This document shows positions 50,382 through 58,251 of a stretch of DNA of 59,068 nt, piece by piece. The stretch comes from Arthrobacter sp. ISL-5. GTDB taxonomy: Bacteria; Actinomycetota; Actinomycetes; Actinomycetales; Micrococcaceae. The DNA lies in assembly GCF_018613835.1 (NCBI RefSeq), contig NZ_JAGGPM010000042.1:1-59068 (forward strand), read 5' to 3'. The first letter of the stretch is position 1. The number at the start of each line of letters is the position of its first letter. The notes beneath the pieces were generated by a model that was not told the DNA's origin, searched no databases, and worked only from the letters and a program-made list of their open reading frames with translations. The translations under genes were made by a program, and so were the position numbers.

Positions 50382-50390
50382 TGTCTGACA
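50382..50390. promoter_or_regulatory. GntR/FadR operator 2
   Basis: TGTCTGACA, an odd palindrome sharing the TGTCnGACA core with operator 1; 66 bp between centres, 29 bp before the regulator start. Confidence 0.6.
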
Positions 50391-50418
50391 CACGGGCCTG
50401 ACAGGGTGAACGGGGAAA

Positions 50419-51120
50419 ATGGCACGCAAATCACTGGTGGGCGTCGTCGCTGACGAACTCCTAGACCGCATCATTTCAGGCGAGTTCCCGCCGGGCGCCA
50501 GCGTACCGGGCGAGCTTGAGCTCAGCGCACGGCACGAGGTCAGCAGGATGACCGTTCGCGAGGCCATGAAAACACTCGAAGCGCAGCGCATCCTCAGCGT
50601 GGAGCGCGGCCGCGGAACGTTCGTGAATCCATTGAACCGCTGGTCGTCGCTGGAGGCCGTGCTCCGGGCCGCTTCCGAGGGGCAGAACGGGCCCGCCGCC
50701 GCAATCCAGCTCATTGAACTGCGCAGGATGCTGGAAACAGGGGCCTGCGAGCTCGCGGCCCAACGCATCACTGACGCGGAACTCGAGTCCCTGAACGTCC
50801 GGGTCGAGGAGATGCGCGAAGCCCACCGCGCCCACGACCTGGCCCGGTTCGTCGCGGCCGACCTCGCGTTCCACGACGAGATACTCCACGCTTCCGAGAA
50901 CGTGTTTGTGGCCGTCCTGTTCGAACCGCTGCACCGCGTCCTGGAGAAGAGGCGCACGGAAACATCAAAAGTGCCGCAGATCCAGGAGCACGCCATCGGT
51001 CACCACCAGAACATTTTCGACGCCCTTGCTGCCCGCGATCCCCGGCGGGCACGGGACGCAATGGACGCCCACATGCAGCAAACCCTGGACGACCTCAGAA
51101 GCTACGTCTTGGAAGCCTAG
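50419..51120 (+). CDS. GntR-family regulator, FadR/FCD type
   Basis: 233 residues. Winged helix at residues about 10-75: ELLDRIISGEFPPGASVPGELELS and SRMTVREAMKTLEAQRILSVERGRGTFV (read in parts). The all-helical FCD domain follows, with the metal-site His residues in AADLAFHDEILHAS, IGHHQNIFDALAARDP and DAMDAHMQQTL. ATG at 50419 follows a weak GGGGAAA. Divergent from the acid-sugar operon with two TGTCnGACA boxes between, so it most likely represses both directions until an acid sugar binds. Confidence 0.9.
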   Translation: MARKSLVGVVADELLDRIISGEFPPGASVPGELELSARHEVSRMTVREAMKTLEAQRILSVERGRGTFVNPLNRWSSLEAVLRAASEGQNGPAAAIQLIELRRMLETGACELAAQRITDAELESLNVRVEEMREAHRAHDLARFVAADLAFHDEILHASENVFVAVLFEPLHRVLEKRRTETSKVPQIQEHAIGHHQNIFDALAARDPRRARDAMDAHMQQTLDDLRSYVLEA

Positions 51121-51196
51121 TCCAGCGGCGCCTCGTCCGATACTCTGCAGGAACGGCCACGCAGCCGGGTATCAATGGCGATCACGAGGAGCGAAG

Positions 51197-51406
51197 TTGT
51201 CTAATCACACCTACAGCATTTCTGAAATTGTCGGAACCTCGACCGAAGGCGTGGACGCGGCCGTCCGCAACGGAATAGCCGAGGCAGCAAAGACCCTGCG
51301 AAACCTAGACTGGTTCGAGGTCAAGGAAATCCGCGGCCACCTCGACAACGGCCAGGTGGCCGACTGGCAGGTGACCATCAAGCTCGGCTTCCGGCTGGAG
51401 CGCTGA
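51197..51406 (+). CDS. Dodecin
   Basis: 69 residues. YSISEIVGTSTEGVDAAVRNGIAEA, then LDWFEVKEIRGHL with the flavin-stacking Trp and WQVTIKLGFRLE with the conserved Gln: a complete dodecin, which assembles as a 12-mer that stores flavin. I chose the TTG at 51197, 5 nt after GAGGAG; there is no in-frame ATG nearby. Single gene just after the GntR regulator, 76 bp downstream and possibly cotranscribed. Confidence 0.9.
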   Translation: MSNHTYSISEIVGTSTEGVDAAVRNGIAEAAKTLRNLDWFEVKEIRGHLDNGQVADWQVTIKLGFRLER

Positions 51407-51420
51407 CCGCCGGAGTCAGT

Positions 51421-51666
51421 TCAGTCCCGGGTCCACACCTGGACGGGGTCGCCGCCGCACAGGAGGCGGCGGCCACGGACTGAAAAATCCACCCAGAGCA
51501 TTTCCTGGTGCGTAGAGACTTCGTCGACGTGTCCGGCAACGAATCCGGAGCCTTCACTCTCCACCCACACCGCTTCGCCGGGAGCCAGTTCGGCCCAACG
51601 CGCAGGCGCGAGCCGGGTCCCGGCAGTGGGTGGCCGGTGCTCCTGGCCCAATTCTTGGCTCAACAT
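51421..51666 (-). CDS. Small hypothetical protein, about 80 residues
   Basis: The C-terminal half (LAPGEAVWVESEGSGFVAGHVDEVS and DFSVRGRRLLCGGDPVQVW) looks like a small SH3-like beta barrel; the N-terminus is loose. The ATG at 51666 is used; no clear ribosome site, and the frame continues upstream. The gene starts 11 bp after the neighbouring small gene ends. Family not recognised. Confidence 0.5.
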   Translation of the reverse strand: MLSQELGQEHRPPTAGTRLAPARWAELAPGEAVWVESEGSGFVAGHVDEVSTHQEMLWVDFSVRGRRLLCGGDPVQVWTRD

Positions 51667-51676
51667 TTCTGGCCCA

Positions 51677-51868
51677 TCAGTCCTGGCCCGCGGCCCGGCG
51701 GCGCCACACGGTGGGCATGCCCTGGAACGCCGGAAAGACCTGCCCCTCAAAGAACGTGTGAGCCTCGTCCGGTGACTGATCCGGGGTCCACAGGCCCGAC
51801 GCCGGGCAGTGGGCTCCGGTCGAGGCCGAAGGCGCGTTACGCTCCCTGAGCAATGCGATGCGTTTCAT
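51677..51868 (-). CDS. Small hypothetical protein, 63 residues
   Basis: ATG at 51868 gives MKRIALLRERNAPSASTGAHCPASGLWTP..., with a short motif HCPASGLWTPD that looks like a structural site and ends AFQGMPTVWRR. The upstream extension to a TTG at 51910 lacks support. I recall similar CPxSGxW small proteins across bacteria but cannot name the family. It lies just upstream of the other small gene, in the same direction. Confidence 0.55.
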   Translation of the reverse strand: MKRIALLRERNAPSASTGAHCPASGLWTPDQSPDEAHTFFEGQVFPAFQGMPTVWRRRAAGQD

Positions 51869-51997
51869 CGTTGAATGCCATCCTTGGTGATCGAAGAAGT
51901 TCTCCTCCAAGGCTAGGAAGGCGGTCTACGCAGCCCAATGGGCGAATGGATAGAATCCCGCCCGCGGGCTGGGCAGCAGCACAACAGCGCTCAGCTT

Positions 51998-52933
51998 TCA
52001 GGGGCGCTGTGCTCCCCGAACGCCGGCAGACCGGGTTTCCGGCGGTTCCGCGCCGGCGCGATCGGGAGTCTCCCCCGCCGTCGTGCTTTCCCGGGCGGTA
52101 CCGGCGCCCAGGCTGCCAAGCAACGCCAGCGCATCGGCCGACGGCGATCCCGGCTTCGGGGAAAACACCCGGAGCACCTGGTCGGGGTCATCCGGCAGGA
52201 CGAGGTTTTCAAAGTTCAGTTCCAGGTCTCCGACGGCGGGATGATGGAGCCGCACGCTGCCTGAGGAACGCGTAGCCACCCGGTGACCGGCCCACCACTG
52301 GCGGAAATACTCGCTGTGCACCGCGAGCTCGCCCACCAGCTGATTGGCCTGCGCGTCGTTGGGGTGGCGCCCGACGTCCACGCGAAGCGCGCCGGCGGCC
52401 TCGGCCGCCACTGTCTTCCAGTCCCGGAAGAGCTCGCGCGCCCGCGGATCCAGGATCAGCCAGCGGGTTAGGTTTCGCTCCCCCGGCGGCAGTTCCGGGA
52501 AGTCCGCGAACAGCAGGAACGCCATACGGTTGCCCGCCAGGACGTCCGTACGCCGCCCCAGCACAAGGGCCGGGACATCTCCCACGGCTTCGAGGAGCTG
52601 GCGCAGCGCCGGACGCACGTCCTGGATCGGCACGGGCGACCGCGCAGATTCGGCACAATGCGCAAGGAGATTCATCATGTGGGCCTGCTCGCCGGCATCA
52701 AGCTTGAGTGCCCGGGCCACCGAATCAAGCACCGCCCGCGACGGGTGGATGTTCCGGCCCTGCTCAAGCCGTGTGTAGTAGTCGGTGCTGACGTCTGCCA
52801 GCCGGGCAATTTCCTCCCGGCGCAGCCCCGGCACGCGTCTGGCGCTGCCGCCGCCGGCCACGCCGGCATCCTCCGGCTTCAGCCGCGACCGCATTGCTTT
52901 GAGGAATTTGCCGAATTCGGCGCTCTGACCCAT
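51998..52933 (-). CDS. XRE-type regulator with MmyB ligand-binding domain
   Basis: About 311 residues. HTH: VPGLRREEIARLADVSTDYYTRLEQGRNIHPS (residues about 33-64, read in parts), a very typical start of this actinobacterial group. The MmyB-like domain follows: VLGRRTDVLAGNRMAFLLFADF, NLTRWLILDPRARELFRDW and GDLELNFENLVLPDDPDQVLRVFSP. C-terminal Pro/Ala tail. Ligand unknown (fatty-acid-like in related proteins). ATG at 52933 or 52942 are both possible. Divergent from the aldo/keto reductase genes with an operator between. Confidence 0.87.
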   Translation of the reverse strand: MGQSAEFGKFLKAMRSRLKPEDAGVAGGGSARRVPGLRREEIARLADVSTDYYTRLEQGRNIHPSRAVLDSVARALKLDAGEQAHMMNLLAHCAESARSPVPIQDVRPALRQLLEAVGDVPALVLGRRTDVLAGNRMAFLLFADFPELPPGERNLTRWLILDPRARELFRDWKTVAAEAAGALRVDVGRHPNDAQANQLVGELAVHSEYFRQWWAGHRVATRSSGSVRLHHPAVGDLELNFENLVLPDDPDQVLRVFSPKPGSPSADALALLGSLGAGTARESTTAGETPDRAGAEPPETRSAGVRGAQRP

Positions 52934-52979
52934 GCCTTCCATTCTGCCCCGCCCTGGGGACGCCTTTCTACAACGAAGG

Positions 52980-52996
52980 TAGGACTGGCAGTCCTA
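52980..52996. promoter_or_regulatory. Operator for the XRE/MmyB regulator
   Basis: TAGGACTGGCAGTCCTA: perfect 7-bp arms around GGC, midway between the regulator (starts 52933) and the reductase (53091). Its placement and perfection make it the likely site for this regulator. Confidence 0.75.
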
Positions 52997-53090
52997 GGAA
53001 AAGCAGGGACAGGCATAACTGCTGACTCGGGGGGTGCACACGAATAGGCTCATTGAAGAGCCAGACAAATCCCCTATCGAGGAGAACCCC

Positions 53091-53936
53091 ATGTCCCAGA
53101 CTCCTGAAACCGGCGTCCGCCAGTTCGCCCTCAACAACGGCGTCGCCATTCCCCAGGTCGGTTTCGGCGTTTTCCAGGTCCCGGCGGAAGAGACCCAGCG
53201 GATCGTTGAGGAAGCCCTTGAAGCCGGCTACCGGCACATTGACACCGCCGCCGCATACCGGAACGAGGCCGGCGTCGGCGCGGCAATCGCGGCCTCCGGC
53301 ATCCCCCGCGAGGAACTCTTCATCACTACCAAGCTGCGCAACGGTGAGCAGGGCTCCGCCGCCGAAGCCTTCGAAAACAGCCGCAAGGCTCTTGGCCTGG
53401 ACGTCATTGACCTCTACCTCATTCATTGGCCGGTGCCGTCCCAGGGCTTGTTCACCCAAGCTTGGAAGGTCATGGAAAAGCTGTACGCCGACGGCCAGAT
53501 CCGCGCCATCGGTGTGTCCAACTTCCTGGAAGACCACCTGGACACGCTCCTGGCTGAGGGTGGCGTTGTGCCCGCCGTGAACCAGATCGAACTCCACCCG
53601 ACGTTCCAGCAGTCTGCACTGGCCCTCAAGAGCCGCTCCCACGGGATCGCCGTCGAGGCTTACAGTCCCCTGGGGCAGGGTGCCGACCTGAACGCCAGGG
53701 CCGTCACGGCCTTGGCCGAGGACAAGGGCGCCACGCCGGCGCAGATCATCCTGGCCTGGCACCTGGCCGCCGGCACCATCGTGATCCCGAAGTCCTCCAC
53801 GCCGGCGCGCATGCGGGAGAACCTCGCTGCCGCGAGCCTCTCCCTGGGCGCGGCGGATCTTGAGGCCATCAGCGCCCTGGAGGCCGGCTCCCGCGTTGGC
53901 GGAGATCCGGCCGTCGCAGCGCACAGCCAGTTTTAG
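53091..53936 (+). CDS. Aldo/keto reductase (AKR5-like)
   Basis: 281 residues. AKR tetrad: Asp and Tyr in GYRHIDTAAAYRNE, Lys in FITTKLRN, His in DLYLIHWPVP; GVSNF and IPKSSTPARMRENL complete the NADPH site. This matches 2,5-diketogluconate-reductase-like AKR5 proteins, broad reducers of carbonyls. ATG at 53091 follows GAGGAG; a longer frame to 53034 is not needed. Probably under the MmyB-type regulator. Next reductase follows 36 bp later in the same direction. Confidence 0.9.
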   Translation: MSQTPETGVRQFALNNGVAIPQVGFGVFQVPAEETQRIVEEALEAGYRHIDTAAAYRNEAGVGAAIAASGIPREELFITTKLRNGEQGSAAEAFENSRKALGLDVIDLYLIHWPVPSQGLFTQAWKVMEKLYADGQIRAIGVSNFLEDHLDTLLAEGGVVPAVNQIELHPTFQQSALALKSRSHGIAVEAYSPLGQGADLNARAVTALAEDKGATPAQIILAWHLAAGTIVIPKSSTPARMRENLAAASLSLGAADLEAISALEAGSRVGGDPAVAAHSQF

Positions 53937-53972
53937 CTTCGAATAAGCCAAACAGGAATCGAGAAAAGACCA

Positions 53973-54944
53973 ATGCAGTACACCCATCTGGGCCGCTCCG
54001 GCCTGAAAGTCTCCCGCCTTTGCCTCGGCACGATGAATTTCGGCCCGCAGACGGAGGAGTCCGCAGCGCACTCCATCATGGATTCGGCGCAGGACTCAGG
54101 CATCAATTTCTTCGACACAGCCAATGTTTACGGCGGCGCGGAGCACCGCGGCTGGACCGAGGAGATCATCGGCCGCTGGTTCGCCAAGGGCGGCGAGCGC
54201 CGTGAACGCACGGTCCTGGCGACCAAGCTCTACGGCACCATGACGGACCGCCCCAACGAGTCCAAGCTCTCGGCGCTGAACATCCGCCGTGCGCTCGATG
54301 CGAGCCTGAAGCGGCTCCAGACCGACTACATCGATGTCTACCAGTTCCACCACGTGGACCGGAACACTCCCTGGGACGAGATCTGGCAGGCCACCGAGGT
54401 GGCCGTGCAGCAGGGAAAGATCCTCTACTCAGGCAGCAGCAATTTCGCGGGCTGGCACATTGCGCAGGCCCAGGAAGCCGCCGCCCGGCGCAACTACTGC
54501 GGCCTGGTCAGTGAGCAGTCCATCTACAACCTGCTGACCAGGAATGTGGAGCTTGAAGTCATTCCCGCCGCACAGCAATACGGACTCGGAATCATCCCGT
54601 GGTCCCCGCTGCACGGCGGACTTCTCGGCGGGGTTCTGAAGAAAGAGCGCGACGGCGTCCGGCGGCTTGAGGGGCGTGCGCACGAAACGCTGAAAAAACA
54701 CCACGACCAGATCCGGGAGTACGAGGACTTTGCCGACGATCTGGGCCACGAGCCCGGCGACATCGCCCTCGCCTGGCTCCTCCACCAGCCGGCGGTGACT
54801 GCGCCGATCGTAGGGCCCCGGACCCAGGAGCAGCTCGACGCCGCCGTCCGGGCCTTGGACGTCTCGCTGAACGACGACGCACTCAAGCGGCTGGACGGCA
54901 TCTTCCCGGGACACCGAACGGCACCGGAGGACTACGCCTGGTGA
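53973..54944 (+). CDS. Aldo/keto reductase (YajO/YhdN-like group)
   Basis: 323 residues. Tetrad: GINFFDTANVYGG, VLATKLYG, YIDVYQFHHVD; GSSNFAGW and VGPRTQEQLDAAVRAL close the fold. Loop insertions (AKGGERRERTVL, GRAHETLKKHHDQIREYEDF) fit the longer AKR group with YajO-like members. NADPH-dependent; substrate unknown. Follows the AKR5 gene by 36 bp, likely the same transcript. A GC-rich hairpin follows. Confidence 0.9.
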   Translation: MQYTHLGRSGLKVSRLCLGTMNFGPQTEESAAHSIMDSAQDSGINFFDTANVYGGAEHRGWTEEIIGRWFAKGGERRERTVLATKLYGTMTDRPNESKLSALNIRRALDASLKRLQTDYIDVYQFHHVDRNTPWDEIWQATEVAVQQGKILYSGSSNFAGWHIAQAQEAAARRNYCGLVSEQSIYNLLTRNVELEVIPAAQQYGLGIIPWSPLHGGLLGGVLKKERDGVRRLEGRAHETLKKHHDQIREYEDFADDLGHEPGDIALAWLLHQPAVTAPIVGPRTQEQLDAAVRALDVSLNDDALKRLDGIFPGHRTAPEDYAW

Positions 54945-54966
54945 CCGCCCCCCTTGGTAGAACGGC

Positions 54967-54998
54967 AGCCGCCGTCGGGCCGTCAACGGCACGGCGGC
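54967..54998. terminator. GC-rich hairpin after the two reductase genes
   Basis: GCCGCCGT (54968-54975) pairs with ACGGCGGC (54991-54998) across a loop between convergent genes. No T-run, so moderate. Confidence 0.5.
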
Positions 54999-55007
54999 GG
55001 TCGCCGG

Positions 55008-55214
55008 CTAGGGCTGGACGGTTGAGCCGCTGGGACCTGGCGGATGCTGCGGGTCTTCTAGGGCGGGATCCGCTGGTTCGTCGGACTGCCCCGCAGGCGC
55101 GTCCGGCGGAGACTGCGGAGGGTTCGCGGGGTCTTCCGAGGGCGGGTTTTGCTCGGGATCGAAGGGAAATTTGCCCGTTCGGTTCGTGGTTGAATCGTCG
55201 GGTTCTTCGCTCAT
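55008..55214 (-). CDS. Small disordered acidic protein, 68 residues
   Basis: MSEEPDDSTTNRTGKFPFDPEQN then Pro-rich repeats (NPPSEDPANPPQSPP and similar); no hydrophobic core, so unfolded. ATG at 55214 follows AAAGGA by 9 nt. No family recognised. Read alone, leftward, facing the reductases. Confidence 0.6.
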   Translation of the reverse strand: MSEEPDDSTTNRTGKFPFDPEQNPPSEDPANPPQSPPDAPAGQSDEPADPALEDPQHPPGPSGSTVQP

Positions 55215-55391
55215 GATCAGGATCCTTTGCTGGTTGGGAGCGCCTGGCATCAGGTACGGCCAAGGTGTGCGCCCGGCCATTCCCGCTCTTGCACCGGCCA
55301 CCTCCAAGGGATATCAGCGCTGGTCCGGTTAGTCCATAGCCCTGGCATCGCGCCCCGCCCTCGCATCCTGTCCTCGCACCCGGCAACTCCG

Positions 55392-56138
55392 TCAGTTCAC
55401 CAGCTCGGCCCCGGACTCGTATCCAACCGGCCTCGGGTGGCTCCGCTCCAACTCAATGACGTCCCGTCCGAAGGATGCCACTAGCGCCAGCACTGCCAAG
55501 GCCACAGCTCCTGTGCCGAGTCCCTCCGGAACACCTGGTGTGAGCGCCAGCAGGAAGGCAAACGGCTGATAGGCGCCGATAATCTTCCGCAGCCTGCTCG
55601 GCCTGAGCACACCCCGCAGGGCCGGGCGGACCTGCCCGGCGGCCACGAACGCGCACCACATCAGCCCGCTGGCATGGACCCACGGACCAAAGCTGCGCGC
55701 CGCGGCACACGACAGGACCAGGACGAGGGCGGCGTCGGTCTGAACATCCAGGCGTGCACCCGCCGGGGAAGAACTGCCCGTCCTTCGCGCCACAGCTCCG
55801 TCCACGGCATCGAGCACGAACGCCAGGCCGCCCAGCACGACAAGAGATGGGCCCGGCGGGCTGCCACCCAGCAGCCCGGGAACGGCCATGGTTGCGCAGC
55901 ACGCGACGAGAACGACGCGGACAAGCGTCACGCGATCGGCGGGAGTGGTGAGGCGCGGCCTGCGCCGGAGGATCGAGGCACCGGCGCTTCCCACCACCGC
56001 GATTCCGGCCGCCAGCGCCAAGTACGGGACCGCGAAACCCCGAAGCGGGACCGCCACAAGCCAGCTCCCGGCCGCGAGAAATCCAACCACCGCAACTGCC
56101 GCATCCGTCAGGGCAATGCGTCCCGTCGAGCTCTCCAT
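55392..56138 (-). CDS. CDP-alcohol phosphatidyltransferase-family membrane protein
   Basis: 248 residues with about 6-7 membrane segments. The CDP-AP motif is complete: D-A-V-D-G-A-V-A-R, nine residues, then G-A-R-L-D-V-Q-T-D, near residues 125-150. These enzymes transfer a phospho-alcohol from CDP to an alcohol acceptor in phospholipid synthesis. The N-terminal two segments precede the core. ATG at 56138 follows GAGGTGG; an ATG at 56156 is also in frame. Acceptor unknown: it is shorter than PgsA/PgsA2 and lacks their neighbours. Confidence 0.85.
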   Translation of the reverse strand: MESSTGRIALTDAAVAVVGFLAAGSWLVAVPLRGFAVPYLALAAGIAVVGSAGASILRRRPRLTTPADRVTLVRVVLVACCATMAVPGLLGGSPPGPSLVVLGGLAFVLDAVDGAVARRTGSSSPAGARLDVQTDAALVLVLSCAAARSFGPWVHASGLMWCAFVAAGQVRPALRGVLRPSRLRKIIGAYQPFAFLLALTPGVPEGLGTGAVALAVLALVASFGRDVIELERSHPRPVGYESGAELVN

Positions 56139-56233
56139 AAGCCACCTCGCGCTCATCGTAGCAATTCCGGCCAGTCTGAAGGCGCAGGCGATTGGCCCTG
56201 TGCAAACAGCTGTCCATAGGAAAGACTTTTGGC

Positions 56234-57064
56234 ATGTCTCTCTCACCGCTCGTCGAATTGAATGACGGCCACCGGATCCCGCAGATCGGGCTCGGCACCT
56301 GGCCCCTGAACGACCGGGAGGTGGCGGACGCCGTCGTAAATGCAGTGGAAGCCGGGTACCGGCATATCGATACTGCCGTGAAATACGGCAACGAAGCGGG
56401 CGTGGGCGAAGGAATCCGGGCAAGCGGCCTGGACCGCGAGGAGTTCTTCGTCACCACCAAACTCGACGGCGAATTCCAGGGCGAGGACAGGGCCGTGGCC
56501 GGACTCGAGGGATCGCTGAAGCGGCTGAATATGGACTACGTCGACCTGTTGCTGATCCATTGGCCGCTGCCCCGGCGAGGGGAGTTCATCTCTACCTGGA
56601 AGACCTTCGAGCGGCTTCAGGCCCAAGGTAAAGCCCGCTCGATCGGGGTGTCGAATTTCAAGCCGTCCCACCTGGAACAGCTCATGTGGAGCAGTGACGT
56701 GGTGCCCGCCGTCAACCAGATCCAGCTGAACCCTTCGGTCAACCGTTCCGCTGACTGCGCCTACCACGAGCACCACGGGATTGTCACCGAATCGTACAGC
56801 CCGCTCGGGGCAGGTTCCGGCTTGCTGTTCGCACCGGTATTGAATCGCATCGCCAGGAAACATGGCAAAACCGAAAGCCAGGTAGTGCTCCGCTGGCATG
56901 TTCAACAGGGGCTCGTCGCCATCCCGAAGTCTGCCGATCCACAGCGCATGAAAGAAAATATCGATGTCTTTGACTTCGCCCTGGACGACGAGGACCTGGA
57001 CGCCATCAACACGCTGGATGAAGGGCCGGAGGCAGGCGTGAACTCCGATGTCCAGGGTCACTAG
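56234..57064 (+). CDS. Aldo/keto reductase (AKR5-like)
   Basis: 276 residues. Tetrad: GYRHIDTAVKYGNE, FVTTKLDG, DLLLIHWPLP; GVSNFKPSHLEQL and IPKSADPQRMKENI. It resembles the reductase at 53091 (same group), so a paralogue. ATG at 56234 follows AGGAAAG. Divergent from the CDP-alcohol transferase gene. Confidence 0.9.
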   Translation: MSLSPLVELNDGHRIPQIGLGTWPLNDREVADAVVNAVEAGYRHIDTAVKYGNEAGVGEGIRASGLDREEFFVTTKLDGEFQGEDRAVAGLEGSLKRLNMDYVDLLLIHWPLPRRGEFISTWKTFERLQAQGKARSIGVSNFKPSHLEQLMWSSDVVPAVNQIQLNPSVNRSADCAYHEHHGIVTESYSPLGAGSGLLFAPVLNRIARKHGKTESQVVLRWHVQQGLVAIPKSADPQRMKENIDVFDFALDDEDLDAINTLDEGPEAGVNSDVQGH

Positions 57065-57208
57065 GGGCAGCGAAAGGCCGCCTACCGGGAGTTTTTCCGC
57101 ACACACCGACTGGCAGAAAAATAGTAAGCATGTTTAGTATTAGGGAGAAGGACGAAGCGTACCCGGCACACCGGGTGCCTCCTCTATGAAAGAAGAAGGA
57201 ACGATAAA

Positions 57209-57472
57209 ATGGGTTTTTTCGCATTTCTGATTCTGGGCCTTATCGCCGGCGCTATTGCTAAGGCAATCCTCCCCGGCCGGCAGGGCGGCGGCATCTTCAT
57301 CACGCTGCTGCTCGGCGTCGTCGGAGCATTCCTGGGCGGCTGGCTTGGCGGCCTGATCTTCGGAACCGGGCTCCAGGAATTCTTCTCACTTCAGACGTGG
57401 CTGCTGGCCATCGGCGGTGCGATCATCGTGCTGCTGGTGTACGGCATGATCACCAAGCGCACAGCCCGCTAG
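57209..57472 (+). CDS. GlsB/YeaQ/YmgE-family stress membrane protein
   Basis: 87 residues. Three hydrophobic segments with glycine spacing: FLILGLIAGAIAKAILPG, ITLLLGVVGAFLGGWLGGLIFG and LAIGGAIIVLLVYGM, the pattern of the transglycosylase-associated/YeaQ family induced by stress. ATG at 57209 follows AAGGAA. An AT-rich 100-bp stretch upstream holds the promoter. Hairpin terminator follows. Confidence 0.9.
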   Translation: MGFFAFLILGLIAGAIAKAILPGRQGGGIFITLLLGVVGAFLGGWLGGLIFGTGLQEFFSLQTWLLAIGGAIIVLLVYGMITKRTAR

Positions 57473-57485
57473 ACGGAGCGCGGCC

Positions 57486-57522
57486 GAAGCCGGCCCCCGG
57501 GACACTTCCCGGGGCCGGCTTC
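57486..57522 (+). terminator. Hairpin terminator after the GlsB-like gene
   Basis: GAAGCCGGCCCC(C)GGGA (57486-57502) pairs with TCCCGGGGCCGGCTTC (57507-57522) with one bulged C, then TTAG. Confidence 0.8.
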
Positions 57523-57590
57523 TTAGCTAGGGCCCCTAGCACGATGAACTTTCACACCGTACTGATCCCCCAAAAGAGCAGGAGTTCGCC

Positions 57591-58103
57591 ATGAAATCCA
57601 AACTTCTCTTCGGCGTAGGAATTGCCGCTGGTTACGTGCTCGGATCCAGGTCCGGCCGGGCAGCGTACGACAAACTCAAAGCCCGCGCCGCCGGCATCTG
57701 GGACAGCAAACCAGTGCAGGACAAGGTCGCCGCAGCCACTGAGGCAGTCAAGGAAAAGGCGCCGGAAGTCGGCGACCAGCTCTCTGAAGCCGCGCGGCGG
57801 GCCGGCACGGTGCTCAGCTCCGCGATGCACCGCGACGCTTCAAAAGCGGGTGGCACCACTGCGCCTGCAGCGTCAGGTGGCGTCTCAGCTGCAGCCGGCG
57901 CGTCGAGTGCCGGCGCGTCGAGTGCCGACTCAGACAGCGGACACATTCCCGCCCACAGCACACACCCGGAGACGGTCAACCTCGGCACGTCCGACGTCGA
58001 TTCCGATCCGGCGCGGAACGATTCGTCGGGCCAGGACTGGTCCGACGAAGGTGGCGCCACGCCCGCAGGAGCCGCAACCAACGTGGACCCCAAGAGGCAA
58101 TAA
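57591..58103 (+). CDS. YtxH-like stress protein
   Basis: 170 residues. N-terminal hydrophobic GVGIAAGYVLGSRSGRAAYDKL is the YtxH signature; a helix with KVAAATEAVKEKAPEVGDQLSEAARRAG follows, then a long disordered Ser/Ala/Gly/Asp tail. Membrane-anchored small stress protein of unknown role. ATG at 57591 follows CAGGAG. Same direction as the GlsB-like gene, 118 bp after it. Confidence 0.8.
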   Translation: MKSKLLFGVGIAAGYVLGSRSGRAAYDKLKARAAGIWDSKPVQDKVAAATEAVKEKAPEVGDQLSEAARRAGTVLSSAMHRDASKAGGTTAPAASGGVSAAAGASSAGASSADSDSGHIPAHSTHPETVNLGTSDVDSDPARNDSSGQDWSDEGGATPAGAATNVDPKRQ

Positions 58104-58152
58104 CCAAAGTCCAGACCCTGGATTGCGGATTCGGTCCTGGACTTGATCCAGT

Positions 58153-58182
58153 TCTGGCCCCCGTCCAATCTGGCCCCCGTCC
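58153..58182. repeat. 16-bp-phased direct repeat before the DUF222 gene
   Basis: TCTGGCCCCCGTCC at 58153-58166 and 58169-58182. Then a TTGTCAGACCCCTCTGGCA-type element near 58223-58243, which resembles sequences I recall upstream of other DUF222/13E12 genes. Confidence 0.55.
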
Positions 58183-58251
58183 CCACTCGGGTCGCGGGGC
58201 AATGATTTAGTCCGCAACATTATTGTCAGACCCCTCTGGCAGAGTGTCCAT

